NCBI RefSeq assembly: GCF_017814915.1
Contig: NZ_JAGIPZ010000010.1
Span: 1 to 64,000, forward strand
Origin: Herbaspirillum sp. LeCh32-8
Lineage (GTDB): Bacteria > Pseudomonadota > Gammaproteobacteria > Burkholderiales > Burkholderiaceae_D
DNA length: 64,000 bases
Direction: 5' to 3'
Shown here: positions 26,724-37,908 of the stretch, one piece after another
How positions within the stretch are numbered: the first letter of the stretch is position 1
Layout of the letters: each line of letters begins with the position of its first letter
The notes under the pieces: generated by a model
Database searches by the model: none
Told to the model about the DNA's origin: nothing
The model's input: only the letters and a program-made list of their open reading frames with translations
Translations under genes and position numbers: made by a program

Positions 26724-27368
26724 TCAGCGCGGATTCTTCAGGATTTTCCCTAACAGGAAAATTTCGGACGACTTGTCGCGGCTGGCCTTGGGCTTCTTGG
26801 AGGCGACGGTCTTGAACTCGGCGCGGAATTTATGCACCAGCTCGTTGTAGCCGGTGCCGTTGAAGCACTTCACCAGTAGCGCGCCGGTGGGTTTCATGTG
26901 CATCTGTGCGAACTCGATTGCCAGATCGATAAGATATTCGACCCGCGCCGCGTCGGCGATCGCCACGCCGGACAGGTTGGGCGCCATGTCCGACAACACC
27001 AGGTCGACCTTGCGGCCGTCCAGCAGCGCCTCGAGCTGCTGCAGCGAGTCCTCTTCGCGGAAGTCGCCCTGAATGTAATGCACGTCGGCGATCGGATCCA
27101 TCGGCAGGATGTCCAGGCCGATGATGGTGCCGTGGATGCCGCCGCCCTCGGCGCCGGCCAGCTTGTTGCGCACGTACTGGCACCAGCTGCCCGGGGTGCA
27201 GCCGAGGTCGACGATGATCTGGCCCGACTTGATCAGGCGCTCTTCCTCGTCGATTTCCTTGAGCTTGTAAGCGGCGCGCGCACGATAGCCTTCCTTTTGC
27301 GCAAGCTTCACATAAGGATCGTTGATATGGTCGTGCAGCCAGTTTTTGTTCAGTTTGTTCTTTGCCAT
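26724..27368 (-). CDS. rlmE: 23S rRNA 2'-O-methyltransferase RlmE (FtsJ/RrmJ)
   Basis: SAM-dependent enzyme that methylates U2552 of 23S rRNA late in 50S assembly. The 214 residues include the SAM motif [14 protein letters not shown] and the K-D-K-E catalytic set: Lys in AAYKLKEID, Asp in LSDMAPN, Lys in LVKCFNG, Glu near the C-terminus (SSEIFLLG). It lies upstream of ftsH, the common ftsJ-ftsH order, and is divergent from yhbY. Confidence 0.96.
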   Translation of the reverse strand: MAKNKLNKNWLHDHINDPYVKLAQKEGYRARAAYKLKEIDEEERLIKSGQIIVDLGCTPGSWCQYVRNKLAGAEGGGIHGTIIGLDILPMDPIADVHYIQGDFREEDSLQQLEALLDGRKVDLVLSDMAPNLSGVAIADAARVEYLIDLAIEFAQMHMKPTGALLVKCFNGTGYNELVHKFRAEFKTVASKKPKASRDKSSEIFLLGKILKNPR

Positions 27369-27443
27369 TCGCGTAGAATACTGGTTTTATCTCTTTCAGG
27401 GACAGCTTCGCGCCACCGGCGCCCGGTCCCGCTTCGCATTCCC

Positions 27444-27902
27444 ATGTTGACACTTACCCCCGCCGAGCGCAGCGAACTGCGCGCCCAGGCCCATGCCCTC
27501 AATCCGGTCGTAATGGTCGGCGAAAGCGGCCTGTCCGACTCCGTCTTGAAGGAAATCGACAAGAGCCTCAACGCCCACGGCCTGATCAAGGTGCGCGTGT
27601 TCGGCGACGACCGCGAAGAACGCATCGCGATCTACGAAACCATCTGCGCAGAGCTCAAGGCCGCGCCGGTGCAGCACATCGGCAAGCTGCTCGTGCTCTA
27701 CCGCCCGCGCAAGGAAGACCTGAAGAAGGCCGCCGCCGGCGCCAAGGGCGGCCTGCGCGAAGTCACCATCGTCAAGACCCACACCACCAAACGCCCGACG
27801 GTCAACAAGGTCATGCTCAAGGGCAATGAACGCGTCACCGCCGGCGGCCTGGTCAAGCGCGCCAAGCCGCGCCAGCGCAGCACCAAGAAGTCGCTGGGTT
27901 AA
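27444..27902 (+). CDS. yhbY: Ribosome assembly RNA-binding protein YhbY
   Basis: A CRM-domain protein that associates with pre-50S particles. The N-terminal 95 residues have the family fold with the GxxG-type loop (VVMVGESGLSDSVLKEID, VRVFGDDREER). The protein has a basic C-terminal extension to 152 aa (KAAAGAKGG to KPRQRSTKKSLG), longer than the roughly 97-aa E. coli protein. The start at 27444 is fixed by homology (MLTLTPAERSELRAQAH). TAGAAT at 27374-27379 is a possible -10 box. Confidence 0.92.
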   Translation: MLTLTPAERSELRAQAHALNPVVMVGESGLSDSVLKEIDKSLNAHGLIKVRVFGDDREERIAIYETICAELKAAPVQHIGKLLVLYRPRKEDLKKAAAGAKGGLREVTIVKTHTTKRPTVNKVMLKGNERVTAGGLVKRAKPRQRSTKKSLG

Positions 27903-27950
27903 GCCGGCGCTGCGGTCGGCTCCGGATTGCGCCGAAGTCAGAAAACAGAA

Positions 27951-27973
27951 TGCCCGCTGATGCGGGCATTTTC
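27951..27973. terminator. Terminator between yhbY and greA
   Basis: ATGCCCGC and GCGGGCAT form a perfect 8-bp stem around TGAT, with short A and T runs on the two sides. Confidence 0.75.
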
Positions 27974-28060
27974 ACGTCTTGCTCCGGGTCCGACTCCCTC
28001 ACGGCCGCGCACGGCGGCGTGAGGCCTGGTCCCGCCGGTTCGGACGGGACGCGCGCATCA

Positions 28061-28537
28061 TCAGACGTAGCGCACTTCCAGGATTTCATACTCCTTCAGG
28101 CCCGACGGCGCTTCCACCGCCACCACGTCGCCGGCGCTCTTGCCGATCAGGGCGCGCGCGATCGGCGACGTCACCGACACCTTGGATTCCTTGATGTCTG
28201 CCTCGTCCAGGCCCACGATCTGGTAGGTCACCTTCTCGCCGCTTTCCAGGTTTTCCAGGTCCACGGTGGCGGCGAACACCACCCGGCCATCGGCGCTCAA
28301 TTCCGCCGGGTCGACGATCTGGGCCGCGCCCAGCTTGCCTTCCAGGTCGGCGATACGTCCTTCGATGAAGGACTGGCGCTCCTTGGCCGATTCGTACTCG
28401 GCGTTTTCCGACAAGTCACCCTGCGCGCGCGCTTCGGCGATCGCATTGATGACTTCCGGACGGTCTTTGGATTTCAAACGTTGCAACTCTTCTTTCAGAA
28501 GTTCGGCACCACGCTTGGTAAGGGGAACTGTGCTCAT
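28061..28537 (-). CDS. greA: Transcription elongation factor GreA
   Basis: A 158-residue protein that enters the secondary channel of RNA polymerase and stimulates cleavage of backtracked RNA. The N-terminal coiled coil holds the acidic tip [13 protein letters not shown], and the C-terminal FKBP-like domain has [14 protein letters not shown]. The ATG at 28537 is set by homology ([14 protein letters not shown]); an upstream extension has no support. It lies 472 bases after carB on the same strand, with a structured spacer between them. Confidence 0.96.
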   Translation of the reverse strand: MSTVPLTKRGAELLKEELQRLKSKDRPEVINAIAEARAQGDLSENAEYESAKERQSFIEGRIADLEGKLGAAQIVDPAELSADGRVVFAATVDLENLESGEKVTYQIVGLDEADIKESKVSVTSPIARALIGKSAGDVVAVEAPSGLKEYEILEVRYV

Positions 28538-28734
28538 AAGTCTCTTGCTCAAGGTTAGGGAATTCCGGAAAACGCAGGCAAGGTTCACCCGCGCGATTGC
28601 AAACGCAAAAGGAGAACTCCGTCGCGCAATCTGGCGACCGGTCGTCGTCTTTCCGGGAACAATCATCACTGATGAACGGAACGCTGCTGCAGAAGTTCCG
28701 TCAGCTCTTCAACAACACGCGCGCCTGCCTCAGA

Positions 28735-28802
28735 GCCGCTAACAAAATACCGCCGTCCGATTCATCCAGAACGATAGGCGGTGGCGGGATTTTGTTAGCG
28801 GC
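28735..28802. repeat. Inverted repeat A in the carB-greA spacer
   Basis: GCCGCTAACAAAAT (28735-28748) and ATTTTGTTAGCGGC (28789-28802) are perfect 14-bp arms, with a further ACCGCC/GGCGGT pairing inside. Confidence 0.85.
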
Positions 28803-28861
28803 CCCCGGACGGATCTGCCCTGCAACATTGAACATGTTGTGGCCGCAGGGAGTCGCCCTAC

Positions 28862-28918
28862 GAGTCGCTAACAAGAAACTGCTGGCGGTACATGCCATCA
28901 CTCTCTTGTTAGCGACTC
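28862..28918. repeat. Inverted repeat B in the carB-greA spacer
   Basis: GAGTCGCTAACAAGA (28862-28876) and TCTTGTTAGCGACTC (28904-28918) are perfect 15-bp arms. They share the core CGCTAACAA with repeat A, so the two look like relatives. Confidence 0.85.
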
Positions 28919-29009
28919 TAAAAGTCAGAGAGGGCATCGATTGCTCAGATGCCCTCTGCGCTTGCCAGCGTCAATTCAATTCCAGCCGGCAATCCAACGT
29001 GTTGTGGGT

Positions 29010-32235
<3,226 letters not shown>

Positions 32236-32243
<8 letters not shown>

Positions 32244-33399
32244 TTTGTTTCTTCTCCATCATCGCCACGAACTTGTCGAAAAGGGGGGCGATGTCATGCG
32301 GTCCAGGGGATGCTTCGGGGTGGCCCTGGAAGCAGAAAGCAGGCTTGTCGGTACGCTCGAAGCCTTGCAGCGAGCCGTCGAACAGCGAGACGTGGGTGAC
32401 GCGGCAATTGGCCGGCAGGGTCGCCTGGTCCACGGCGAAACCGTGGTTTTGCGAGGTGATCATCACCTGCTTGCTGTCCAGGTCCTGCACCGGGTGGTTG
32501 GCGCCGTGGTGGCCGAACTTCATCTTCAGCGTCTTGGCGCCGGAAGCCAGCGCCATGATCTGGTGACCCAGGCAGATGCCGAAGGTCGGGATGCCGCGCT
32601 CGATCAGCTCCTTGGAAGCCGCGATCGCGTAGTCGCAAGGCTCCGGATCGCCGGGGCCGTTGGACAGGAAGATGCCGTCCGGATTCAGCGCCAGCGCGTC
32701 CGCTGCGGTGGCTTGCGCCGGCAGCACGGTGACCTTGCAGCCGCGCTCGGCCAGCATGCGCAGGATGTTGTACTTGACGCCGTAGTCGAAGGCGACCACG
32801 TGGAACTTGGGGGTGATCTGCTGGCCGTAGCCGCGGCCCAGTTGCCACTCGGTCTCGGTCCAGTTGTAAGCCTTCTTGGTCGACACGACCTTGGCCAGGT
32901 CCATGCCGGCCAGGCCCGGGAAGGCGCGCGCCAGTTCCAGCGCCTTGGCGGTGGCGGCTTCGATGTTGGCTTCGCCGGCCACGATGGCGCCGTTCTGGGC
33001 GCCCTTCTCGCGCAGGACGCGGGTCAGCTTGCGGGTATCGATGCCGGCGATGGAGACAATATTGCCTTCCTTCAGGTAATCGGACAGCGATTGCTGGCTG
33101 CGGAAGTTCGACAGCAGACGCGGCAGATCCTTGATGATCAGGCCGGCGGCGTGGATCTGCGAGGCTTCGACGTCTTCACGGTTCACGCCCGTGTTGCCGA
33201 TGTGCGGATAAGTGAGGGTGACGATCTGGCGGCTGTAGCTGGGGTCGGTCAGGATTTCCTGGTAACCGGTCATGGCCGTGTTGAACACCACTTCGCCAGT
33301 GGTATTGCCTTCGGCGCCGATAGAAAATCCTTGGAAGACGGACCCGTCCGCGAGCGCGAGAACCGCTGGGATCGCGGGACCGGAAAGAAGAGGCAGCAA
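32236..33399 (-). CDS. carA: Carbamoyl-phosphate synthase small subunit (glutaminase)
   Basis: Releases ammonia from glutamine for CarB. The N-terminal CarA domain ([13 protein letters not shown] to VNREDVEAS) is followed by a class I amidotransferase with [11 protein letters not shown], the nucleophile loop [10 protein letters not shown] and the catalytic HPE of [10 protein letters not shown] place the start at a TTG at 33399, giving 387 aa, because CAGGAG lies six bases upstream. The in-frame ATG 20 codons further up has no ribosome site and adds residues unlike other CarA proteins. Confidence 0.95.
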
Positions 33400-33575
33400 G
33401 GGTAACTCCTGAGATGTTACCGCCGCGGCTGGATGACCGGAAGATCCTTGGCGCGCCAAACCGGCCGGCGCGAACTCCCCGACTCATTCGGTACGGGAGC
33501 TGGCTTGTGGCCTGTAAGGAACGAGGTGGAGAATGGGTATGCGCTACGGCGGAATTAAATTGGCTAAACCGCGTA

Positions 33576-33604
33576 ATTATAGCGCAAGAGGCTCCCTCCG
33601 GCAA
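33576..33604 (-). promoter_or_regulatory. carAB promoter
   Basis: On the minus strand TTGCCG (33599-33604) and TATAAT (33576-33581) are 17 bp apart. The predicted leader to the carA start is about 170 bases, room for pyrimidine- or arginine-linked control, but I see no clear attenuator in it. The rest of the 300-base gap 33400-33699 shows no gene. Confidence 0.7.
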
Positions 33605-33699
33605 ATCGATGATCGCCGAAAGTTGCTGCGAGATGCGTCCAGATGGACGCAATAGGCAGGATTCGCCGGCCGGCCGCAGCCGCCGGCGAAGCGGGAATA

Positions 33700-34107
33700 T
33701 TACAGACCCAGCGCGGCAATGCCGGCCTTGGCGATCTGCACATCCTCGGAGGACTTGACGCCGGACACACCCACGGCGCCCACGTACTGGCCGTCGACCA
33801 CGACCGGCACGCCGCCTTCCAGCAGGCCGTCCAGGCCGGGGGCGCTCATGAAGGAGAAGCGGCCGTTGTTGATCATGTCTTCATAGATCTTGCTTTCGCG
33901 GCGGCCCAGCGCAGCGGTGCGCGCCTTGCCCGGAGCGATCTGCGAGGAGATCGGCGCGGTGCCGTCCATGCGCTGCAGCCACAGCAGGTGGCCGCCGTCG
34001 TCGACGATGGCGATGGCCACGTTCCAGTTGTTGGCACGGGCCTCGGCTTCAGCGCCGGCGGCGATCTTCTTGACATCATCCAGCGTCAGGTAAGGTTTGG
34101 TTTGCAT
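33700..34107 (-). CDS. GlcG/HbpS-like DUF336 protein
   Basis: A 135-residue protein of the DUF336 family (GlcG, PduO C-terminal, HbpS). Members bind haem or corrinoid or have no known ligand. The conserved core is seen in NVAIAIVDDGGHLLWLQRMDG, SSQIAPGKARTAA and GGVPVVVDGQYVGAVGVSG. No signal peptide is seen, so it is probably cytoplasmic. The start at 34107 has GGAG upstream. It sits alone upstream of carA, with no sign of a glc or pdu operon. Confidence 0.87.
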   Translation of the reverse strand: MQTKPYLTLDDVKKIAAGAEAEARANNWNVAIAIVDDGGHLLWLQRMDGTAPISSQIAPGKARTAALGRRESKIYEDMINNGRFSFMSAPGLDGLLEGGVPVVVDGQYVGAVGVSGVKSSEDVQIAKAGIAALGL

Positions 34108-34356
34108 GCTTGCTCCGGTATGCTCAAAAATTTGAACGCTGATTGTACGGCGAGAAAGACGATTTGGCACCAAGCGCGTCGGTGAGAGTTTTTAACTGAA
34201 GCGCGGCGGCATGGGCGGCCATCCCTGCGTAAATCATTTAGCTCAAAAAAAATTTCAGCCGCTTGTAGGAGAAACACTTACTGGGAGATACCACCCGAAG
34301 CCCCGATTTAGCCCCGCGAACGGTGCAATTATGACAATTTTTCAGGAAATTAGCTT

Positions 34357-34385
34357 TTGACACAGCGTAAGAATTCACTTACAGT
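34357..34385 (+). promoter_or_regulatory. Promoter of the NlpC/P60 gene
   Basis: TTGACA (34357-34362) and TACAGT (34380-34385) are 17 bp apart, giving a leader of about 25 bases. The 308-base gap 34108-34415 has no gene. Confidence 0.65.
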
Positions 34386-34415
34386 CCCGCAATCCTACTT
34401 TGTGAGAGGATTCTG

Positions 34416-35018
34416 ATGACCCAGCGCCGCTCTGATCGACTACGACGACACACCGCCCGCGCGTGTGCGATCGCTGCCGGACTCCTGATCAGCGCACAGG
34501 CCTTCTCCGCCGACCTCTCCCTGGCGGCACAGGATCTCCCTCCTCCCCAAGCAACATCCCCGCAAGCCCAGCAGCTCATCAGCAAGACCAACCTCGCCAT
34601 CGCGCGTCTGCAGGACATCACCAACCGCGCTTCCGAACTGGCAACGCAGGCGCTGGCCATGCTGGGCATCAACTATCGCTACGGCGGCAACACCCCCGAC
34701 ACCGGCCTGGATTGCAGCGGCCTGGTGCGTTATGTGTTCAAGGAAGCATGGGGCACCGACCTGCCGCGCACCTCGCTGGAAATCTCCCGCGTGGGCGAAA
34801 AGATCGGCAAGGACAATCTGCAGCCGGGCGACCTGGTGTTCTATAACACCCTGCGCCGCGGTTTCTCGCACGTCGGCATCTATCTGGGCGACGGCAAGTT
34901 CATCCACTCGCCCTCCTCCGGCGGCCAGGTGCGCATCGAGAGCATGGACGAGTCCTACTGGAAGAAGCGTTTCAACGGCGCGCGCCGCATCGCCGCCGAC
35001 GAGGAAGAAGGCAAGTAA
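34416..35018 (+). CDS. NlpC/P60-family cell-wall peptidase
   Basis: A 200-residue exported cysteine peptidase that probably cuts peptidoglycan stem peptides. The signal peptide ends near AQAFSA (residue 32). A linker helix follows, then the NlpC/P60 domain with Cys100 in GLDCSGLVRYVF, His152 in FSHVGIYLG and the third polar residue His164 in FIHSPS. GAGAGGA lies before the ATG. It stands alone with its own promoter and terminator. Confidence 0.93.
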   Translation: MTQRRSDRLRRHTARACAIAAGLLISAQAFSADLSLAAQDLPPPQATSPQAQQLISKTNLAIARLQDITNRASELATQALAMLGINYRYGGNTPDTGLDCSGLVRYVFKEAWGTDLPRTSLEISRVGEKIGKDNLQPGDLVFYNTLRRGFSHVGIYLGDGKFIHSPSSGGQVRIESMDESYWKKRFNGARRIAADEEEGK

Positions 35019-35041
35019 GCCTTCGCCGGTTCCAGCCAGAC

Positions 35042-35067
35042 AAAAGCCGCCCGAGGGCGGCTTTTTT
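35042..35067. terminator. Bidirectional terminator between the NlpC/P60 and patatin genes
   Basis: AAAAGCCGCCC and GGGCGGCTTTT are perfectly complementary around GA, with A and T runs. Confidence 0.9.
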
Positions 35068-35104
35068 GCTTTCTGCGAATCAGCAATGAGTCAGCCGCGC
35101 CGGC

Positions 35105-36052
35105 TCAGTTGCCGGCCATCGCCTTCAACTTGCGCTTGATCTCCGGCATGGCCGCCATCGCCGCCTGCTCGCCGGCCAGGATGGCCACGTTGCGGCTGGC
35201 GAAGTCGCTGCCCTTCATCGCCCCCAGCACCGGCTGCAGCACGATGTCGGCGTTCTTCAGTTCGTACTGGTTGATGGTCTGCCCCATGATCGCGAAGGTC
35301 TGCAGCAGCACGTCCACCGAGGACGACGAGGCCTGCGCCTCGGGCTGCGCGGAGATATTCACCGCGATCACGAAGTCCGCCCCCATCTGGCGCGCAAACC
35401 GCACCGGCACCGGCGCCACCAGGCCGCCGTCCACATAATAGTGGTCGCCGATCTTCACCGACTGGAACACCCCCGGCACCGCCGAGGACGCGCGCACCGC
35501 AATGCCCGGGTTGCCGCGCTGGAACAGGATGGGCTGGCCGGTCTTCAGGTCGGTCGCGACCGCGCCGAAGGGGATCTTGAATTTCTCGATCGGCAGATTG
35601 TTCAGGGTCTTGTTGACGTAGTTCTGCACACCCTCGCCCTTCAACACCCCCGCCACCTTGGCGAAGAACGGCACCGACCAGTCGGAAATGGTGGCCTCGT
35701 CCATCGCCAGCGCCAGCTTTTGCAGCGCGAAGCCGTCGTTGCCGGCCGCGTACATCGCCCCCACGAGGCTGCCGGCGCTGGTGCCGGCCACGATGTCGGC
35801 ATCGATGCCCTGCGACTCCAGCGCCTTGATCACACCGATATGGGCAAATCCGCGCGCCGCGCCACCGCCCAGCGCCAGGCCGATACGAACCTTTTTGGGC
35901 GTGCTGGCGACCGGCGCCGGCGTGGTGGAGACGCTATCGGCCGGCTTGCCGTCGGAAGATCCCTGCAACCAAGTGGTGGTGCCGCAACCGGCCAGCACGA
36001 AGGTGGAGACGATGGCGGCACAGGCCGTGCGGCGAAGCGAAGAAATACGCAT
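35105..36052 (-). CDS. Patatin-like phospholipase lipoprotein (RssA family)
   Basis: A 315-residue predicted lipoprotein: lipobox LAGC with Cys23, a Ser/Thr/Pro linker, then the patatin domain. The oxyanion motif GGGAARG, the nucleophile elbow GTSAGS (Ser92) and the Asp of VDGGL form the catalytic dyad set. RssA-type proteins are usually cytoplasmic, so the lipid anchor suggests outer-membrane lipid as substrate; this is inference. The start at 36052 gives the signal peptide directly, but no ribosome site is seen. Confidence 0.9.
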   Translation of the reverse strand: MRISSLRRTACAAIVSTFVLAGCGTTTWLQGSSDGKPADSVSTTPAPVASTPKKVRIGLALGGGAARGFAHIGVIKALESQGIDADIVAGTSAGSLVGAMYAAGNDGFALQKLALAMDEATISDWSVPFFAKVAGVLKGEGVQNYVNKTLNNLPIEKFKIPFGAVATDLKTGQPILFQRGNPGIAVRASSAVPGVFQSVKIGDHYYVDGGLVAPVPVRFARQMGADFVIAVNISAQPEAQASSSSVDVLLQTFAIMGQTINQYELKNADIVLQPVLGAMKGSDFASRNVAILAGEQAAMAAMPEIKRKLKAMAGN

Positions 36053-36255
36053 GAACGTGGATGATCTGATGAATACGGGCAATACAGGATAGACAAGCGC
36101 TCGAACCGCCGCTGCGCGTGACGACGGCGAACGCAGCTCACGGCGGCAAGCGGCGTCACATTCTACTGCAAGCGGCGCGCGCGCCCCGGCGTCCGGGCCG
36201 CGCTGCCCGCTGGTGTAGAATGCGGCCCCGGCCCCAGCGACACAACGATGCCCCA

Positions 36256-37155
36256 ATGAATATCGTCATCAACGAAGAACTGCAGAAGTACATCGATCCC
36301 CTCACCCCCAACGAGTACGCCTCGCTGGAGCGCAGCATCCTGGCCGAAGGCTGCCGCGATGCGCTGGTGCTGTGGGGCGAAGTGCTGGTCGACGGCCACA
36401 ACCGCTACGAGATCTGCCGCAAGTACGAACTGCCCTTCAACACCGTCCAGAACGAAAGCTTCAAGTCGCTCGACGACGTGCTGCTGTGGATGATCGACAA
36501 CCAGCTCGGCCGCCGCAGCGTGTCCGACTTCCAGCGCGGCATGCTGGCGCTGCGCAAGCGCGACATCATGGCCGCCCGCACCAAGGCCGCCGGCAAACCG
36601 CCCAAGGTCGATGACGGCGCACACGCGCTGACCGAAGCCGTGGACGGGGCTACGGACGCAGCGCCGGCAAGCGAGGCCGGCGATCCGCCTTGGCACGCCG
36701 ACGACACCACCGGCCCCATCAAGACGCGCGAGGACATCGCCCGCGCCGCCGGCATCAGCAGCGCCACCGTCGGCCAGATCGACCGCATCCGCAAGACCGC
36801 AGCACCCGAGCTGGTCGAGGCCGTGCGCACCGGCGCCATCTCCATCAACGCCGCCGCCGCGGTCGCCTCGCTGCCCAGCGAAGACCAGGTCAGCGCGGTA
36901 GCCGGCGGCAAGAAAGAACTGCGCGAAGCCGCCAAGAAAGTGCGCGAGCAAAAGGCCGCCACCCGCACCCCGCGCGCGCCGAAGGTGGAAGACGGCAACG
37001 CCGCCAACGCCATCGCGCTGGTCGAGGGCCAGGAGAACGAACTCACCGCCACCCTGCGCCGCGAGATCGCCGCGCTGCAATCACGCGTGTCGCAACTGAC
37101 CCAGGAAAACCAGGGCCTGCGCGCCGAAGTCGCCCTGCTCAAGGGCGACGCCTGA
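36256..37155 (+). CDS. ParB-like nuclease-domain protein with HTH and coiled coil
   Basis: A 299-residue protein. The N-terminal half resembles a ParB/Srx-type domain (LTPNEYASLERSILAEGCRDAL, then LVDGHNRYEICRKY). A middle region with DIARAAGISSATVGQIDRI looks like the ParB/KorB helix-turn-helix. The C-terminal 50 residues form a coiled coil (LRREIAALQSRVSQLTQENQ). It has no ParA partner here, and the chromosomal parAB should be elsewhere, so a role in partition is doubtful; a DNA-binding regulator is more likely. It is followed after 32 bases by an IMPACT-family gene. Confidence 0.75.
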   Translation: MNIVINEELQKYIDPLTPNEYASLERSILAEGCRDALVLWGEVLVDGHNRYEICRKYELPFNTVQNESFKSLDDVLLWMIDNQLGRRSVSDFQRGMLALRKRDIMAARTKAAGKPPKVDDGAHALTEAVDGATDAAPASEAGDPPWHADDTTGPIKTREDIARAAGISSATVGQIDRIRKTAAPELVEAVRTGAISINAAAAVASLPSEDQVSAVAGGKKELREAAKKVREQKAATRTPRAPKVEDGNAANAIALVEGQENELTATLRREIAALQSRVSQLTQENQGLRAEVALLKGDA

Positions 37156-37187
37156 GCCTGAGCGACTGAGATCAGGAACCGCCGCCC

Positions 37188-37778
37188 GTGCCCACCTTCA
37201 CCATCGCCGCACGCACCGAGATCGAGCTGGACATCCGCAAGAGCCGCTTCATCGGCATCGTGATGCCGGTAGCCGGGCGTGAGGCCGCGATGGTAGAAAT
37301 CGAACGCATGCGCGAGGCCCATCGCGGCGCCACCCACGTGTGCTGGGCGCTGATGGCCGGCGGCCAGTCCGGCATGTCGGACGACGGCGAACCCTCCGGC
37401 ACCGCCGGCCGCCCGATGCTGGAAGTGCTGCGCCACCATGAGCTCGACGGCGTGCTGGCCATGGTGGTGCGCTACTACGGCGGCATCAAGCTGGGCGCCG
37501 GCGGGCTGGTGCGCGCCTACACCGATGCGGTGGCCACCGCGTTGAAGAACGCCGAGCGCACCGAGCGCGTGCCGCAGGCCGAGATCGAAATCGGCATCAC
37601 CTACGCCGCCGAACCGCAGCTGCGGCACTGGCTGGCGCAACACAAATACGAACTGCTGGACAGCCGCCACGACGCGCTGGCGCATCTGCTGCTACGCCTG
37701 CCGCAAGCGCAGCTGGCTCAGGCGGAAGAAGAAATCCGCCGCGTGGCCTCGAACGCCTCGATCAAACGCATCATCTGA
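37188..37778 (+). CDS. yigZ: IMPACT/YigZ-family protein
   Basis: A 196-residue protein of the YigZ/IMPACT family. The N-terminal domain has the conserved KSRFIG, THVCWAL, DDGEPSGTAGRPML and the glycine-rich VVRYYGGIKLGAGGLVRAY. The C-terminal ferredoxin-like domain follows. Bacterial members bind nucleic acid and may help rescue translation; the role is not settled. The start is GTG, supported by AGGA upstream. It is likely co-transcribed with the ParB-like gene. Its 3' end overlaps a small gene on the other strand. Confidence 0.9.
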   Translation: MPTFTIAARTEIELDIRKSRFIGIVMPVAGREAAMVEIERMREAHRGATHVCWALMAGGQSGMSDDGEPSGTAGRPMLEVLRHHELDGVLAMVVRYYGGIKLGAGGLVRAYTDAVATALKNAERTERVPQAEIEIGITYAAEPQLRHWLAQHKYELLDSRHDALAHLLLRLPQAQLAQAEEEIRRVASNASIKRII

Positions 37779-37879
37779 TCCATCCGTTCGCGGTCGCCCG
37801 GCCGCGGCCGGCGCGACCACAAGAGGTCGAACTCCGCCACCAGCAGGTGGTATCCGATCTCGTCCAGTTCGGCATGCAT
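37718..37879 (-). CDS. Small hypothetical protein (53 aa)
   Basis: The frame begins MHAELDEIGYHLLVAEFDLL and continues as an amphipathic helical protein with many Arg and Met. An exact AGGGAGG ribosome site lies six bases before this ATG, and the gene starts 29 bases past the stop of the MFS gene on the same strand, so it looks like the last gene of that unit. Its 3' end overlaps yigZ by 61 bases in convergent orientation. No family is recognised. Confidence 0.55.
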   Translation of the reverse strand: MHAELDEIGYHLLVAEFDLLWSRRPRPGDRERMDQMMRLIEAFEATRRISSSA

Positions 37880-37908
37880 CGTCATCCTCCCTGTCTGCGG
37901 ATATCTGC

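Larger units (their letters stand above)
28538..29009. other. Hairpin-rich spacer between carB and greA
   Basis: No gene is seen in these 472 bases. Four hairpins follow one another: 28735-28802, 28819-28849 (CCTGC/GCAGG with CAACAT/ATGTTG inside), 28862-28918 and 28929-28957 (AGAGGGCATC/GATGCCCTCT). The last may help end carB transcription. The greA promoter probably lies at the low-coordinate side. Confidence 0.6.
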
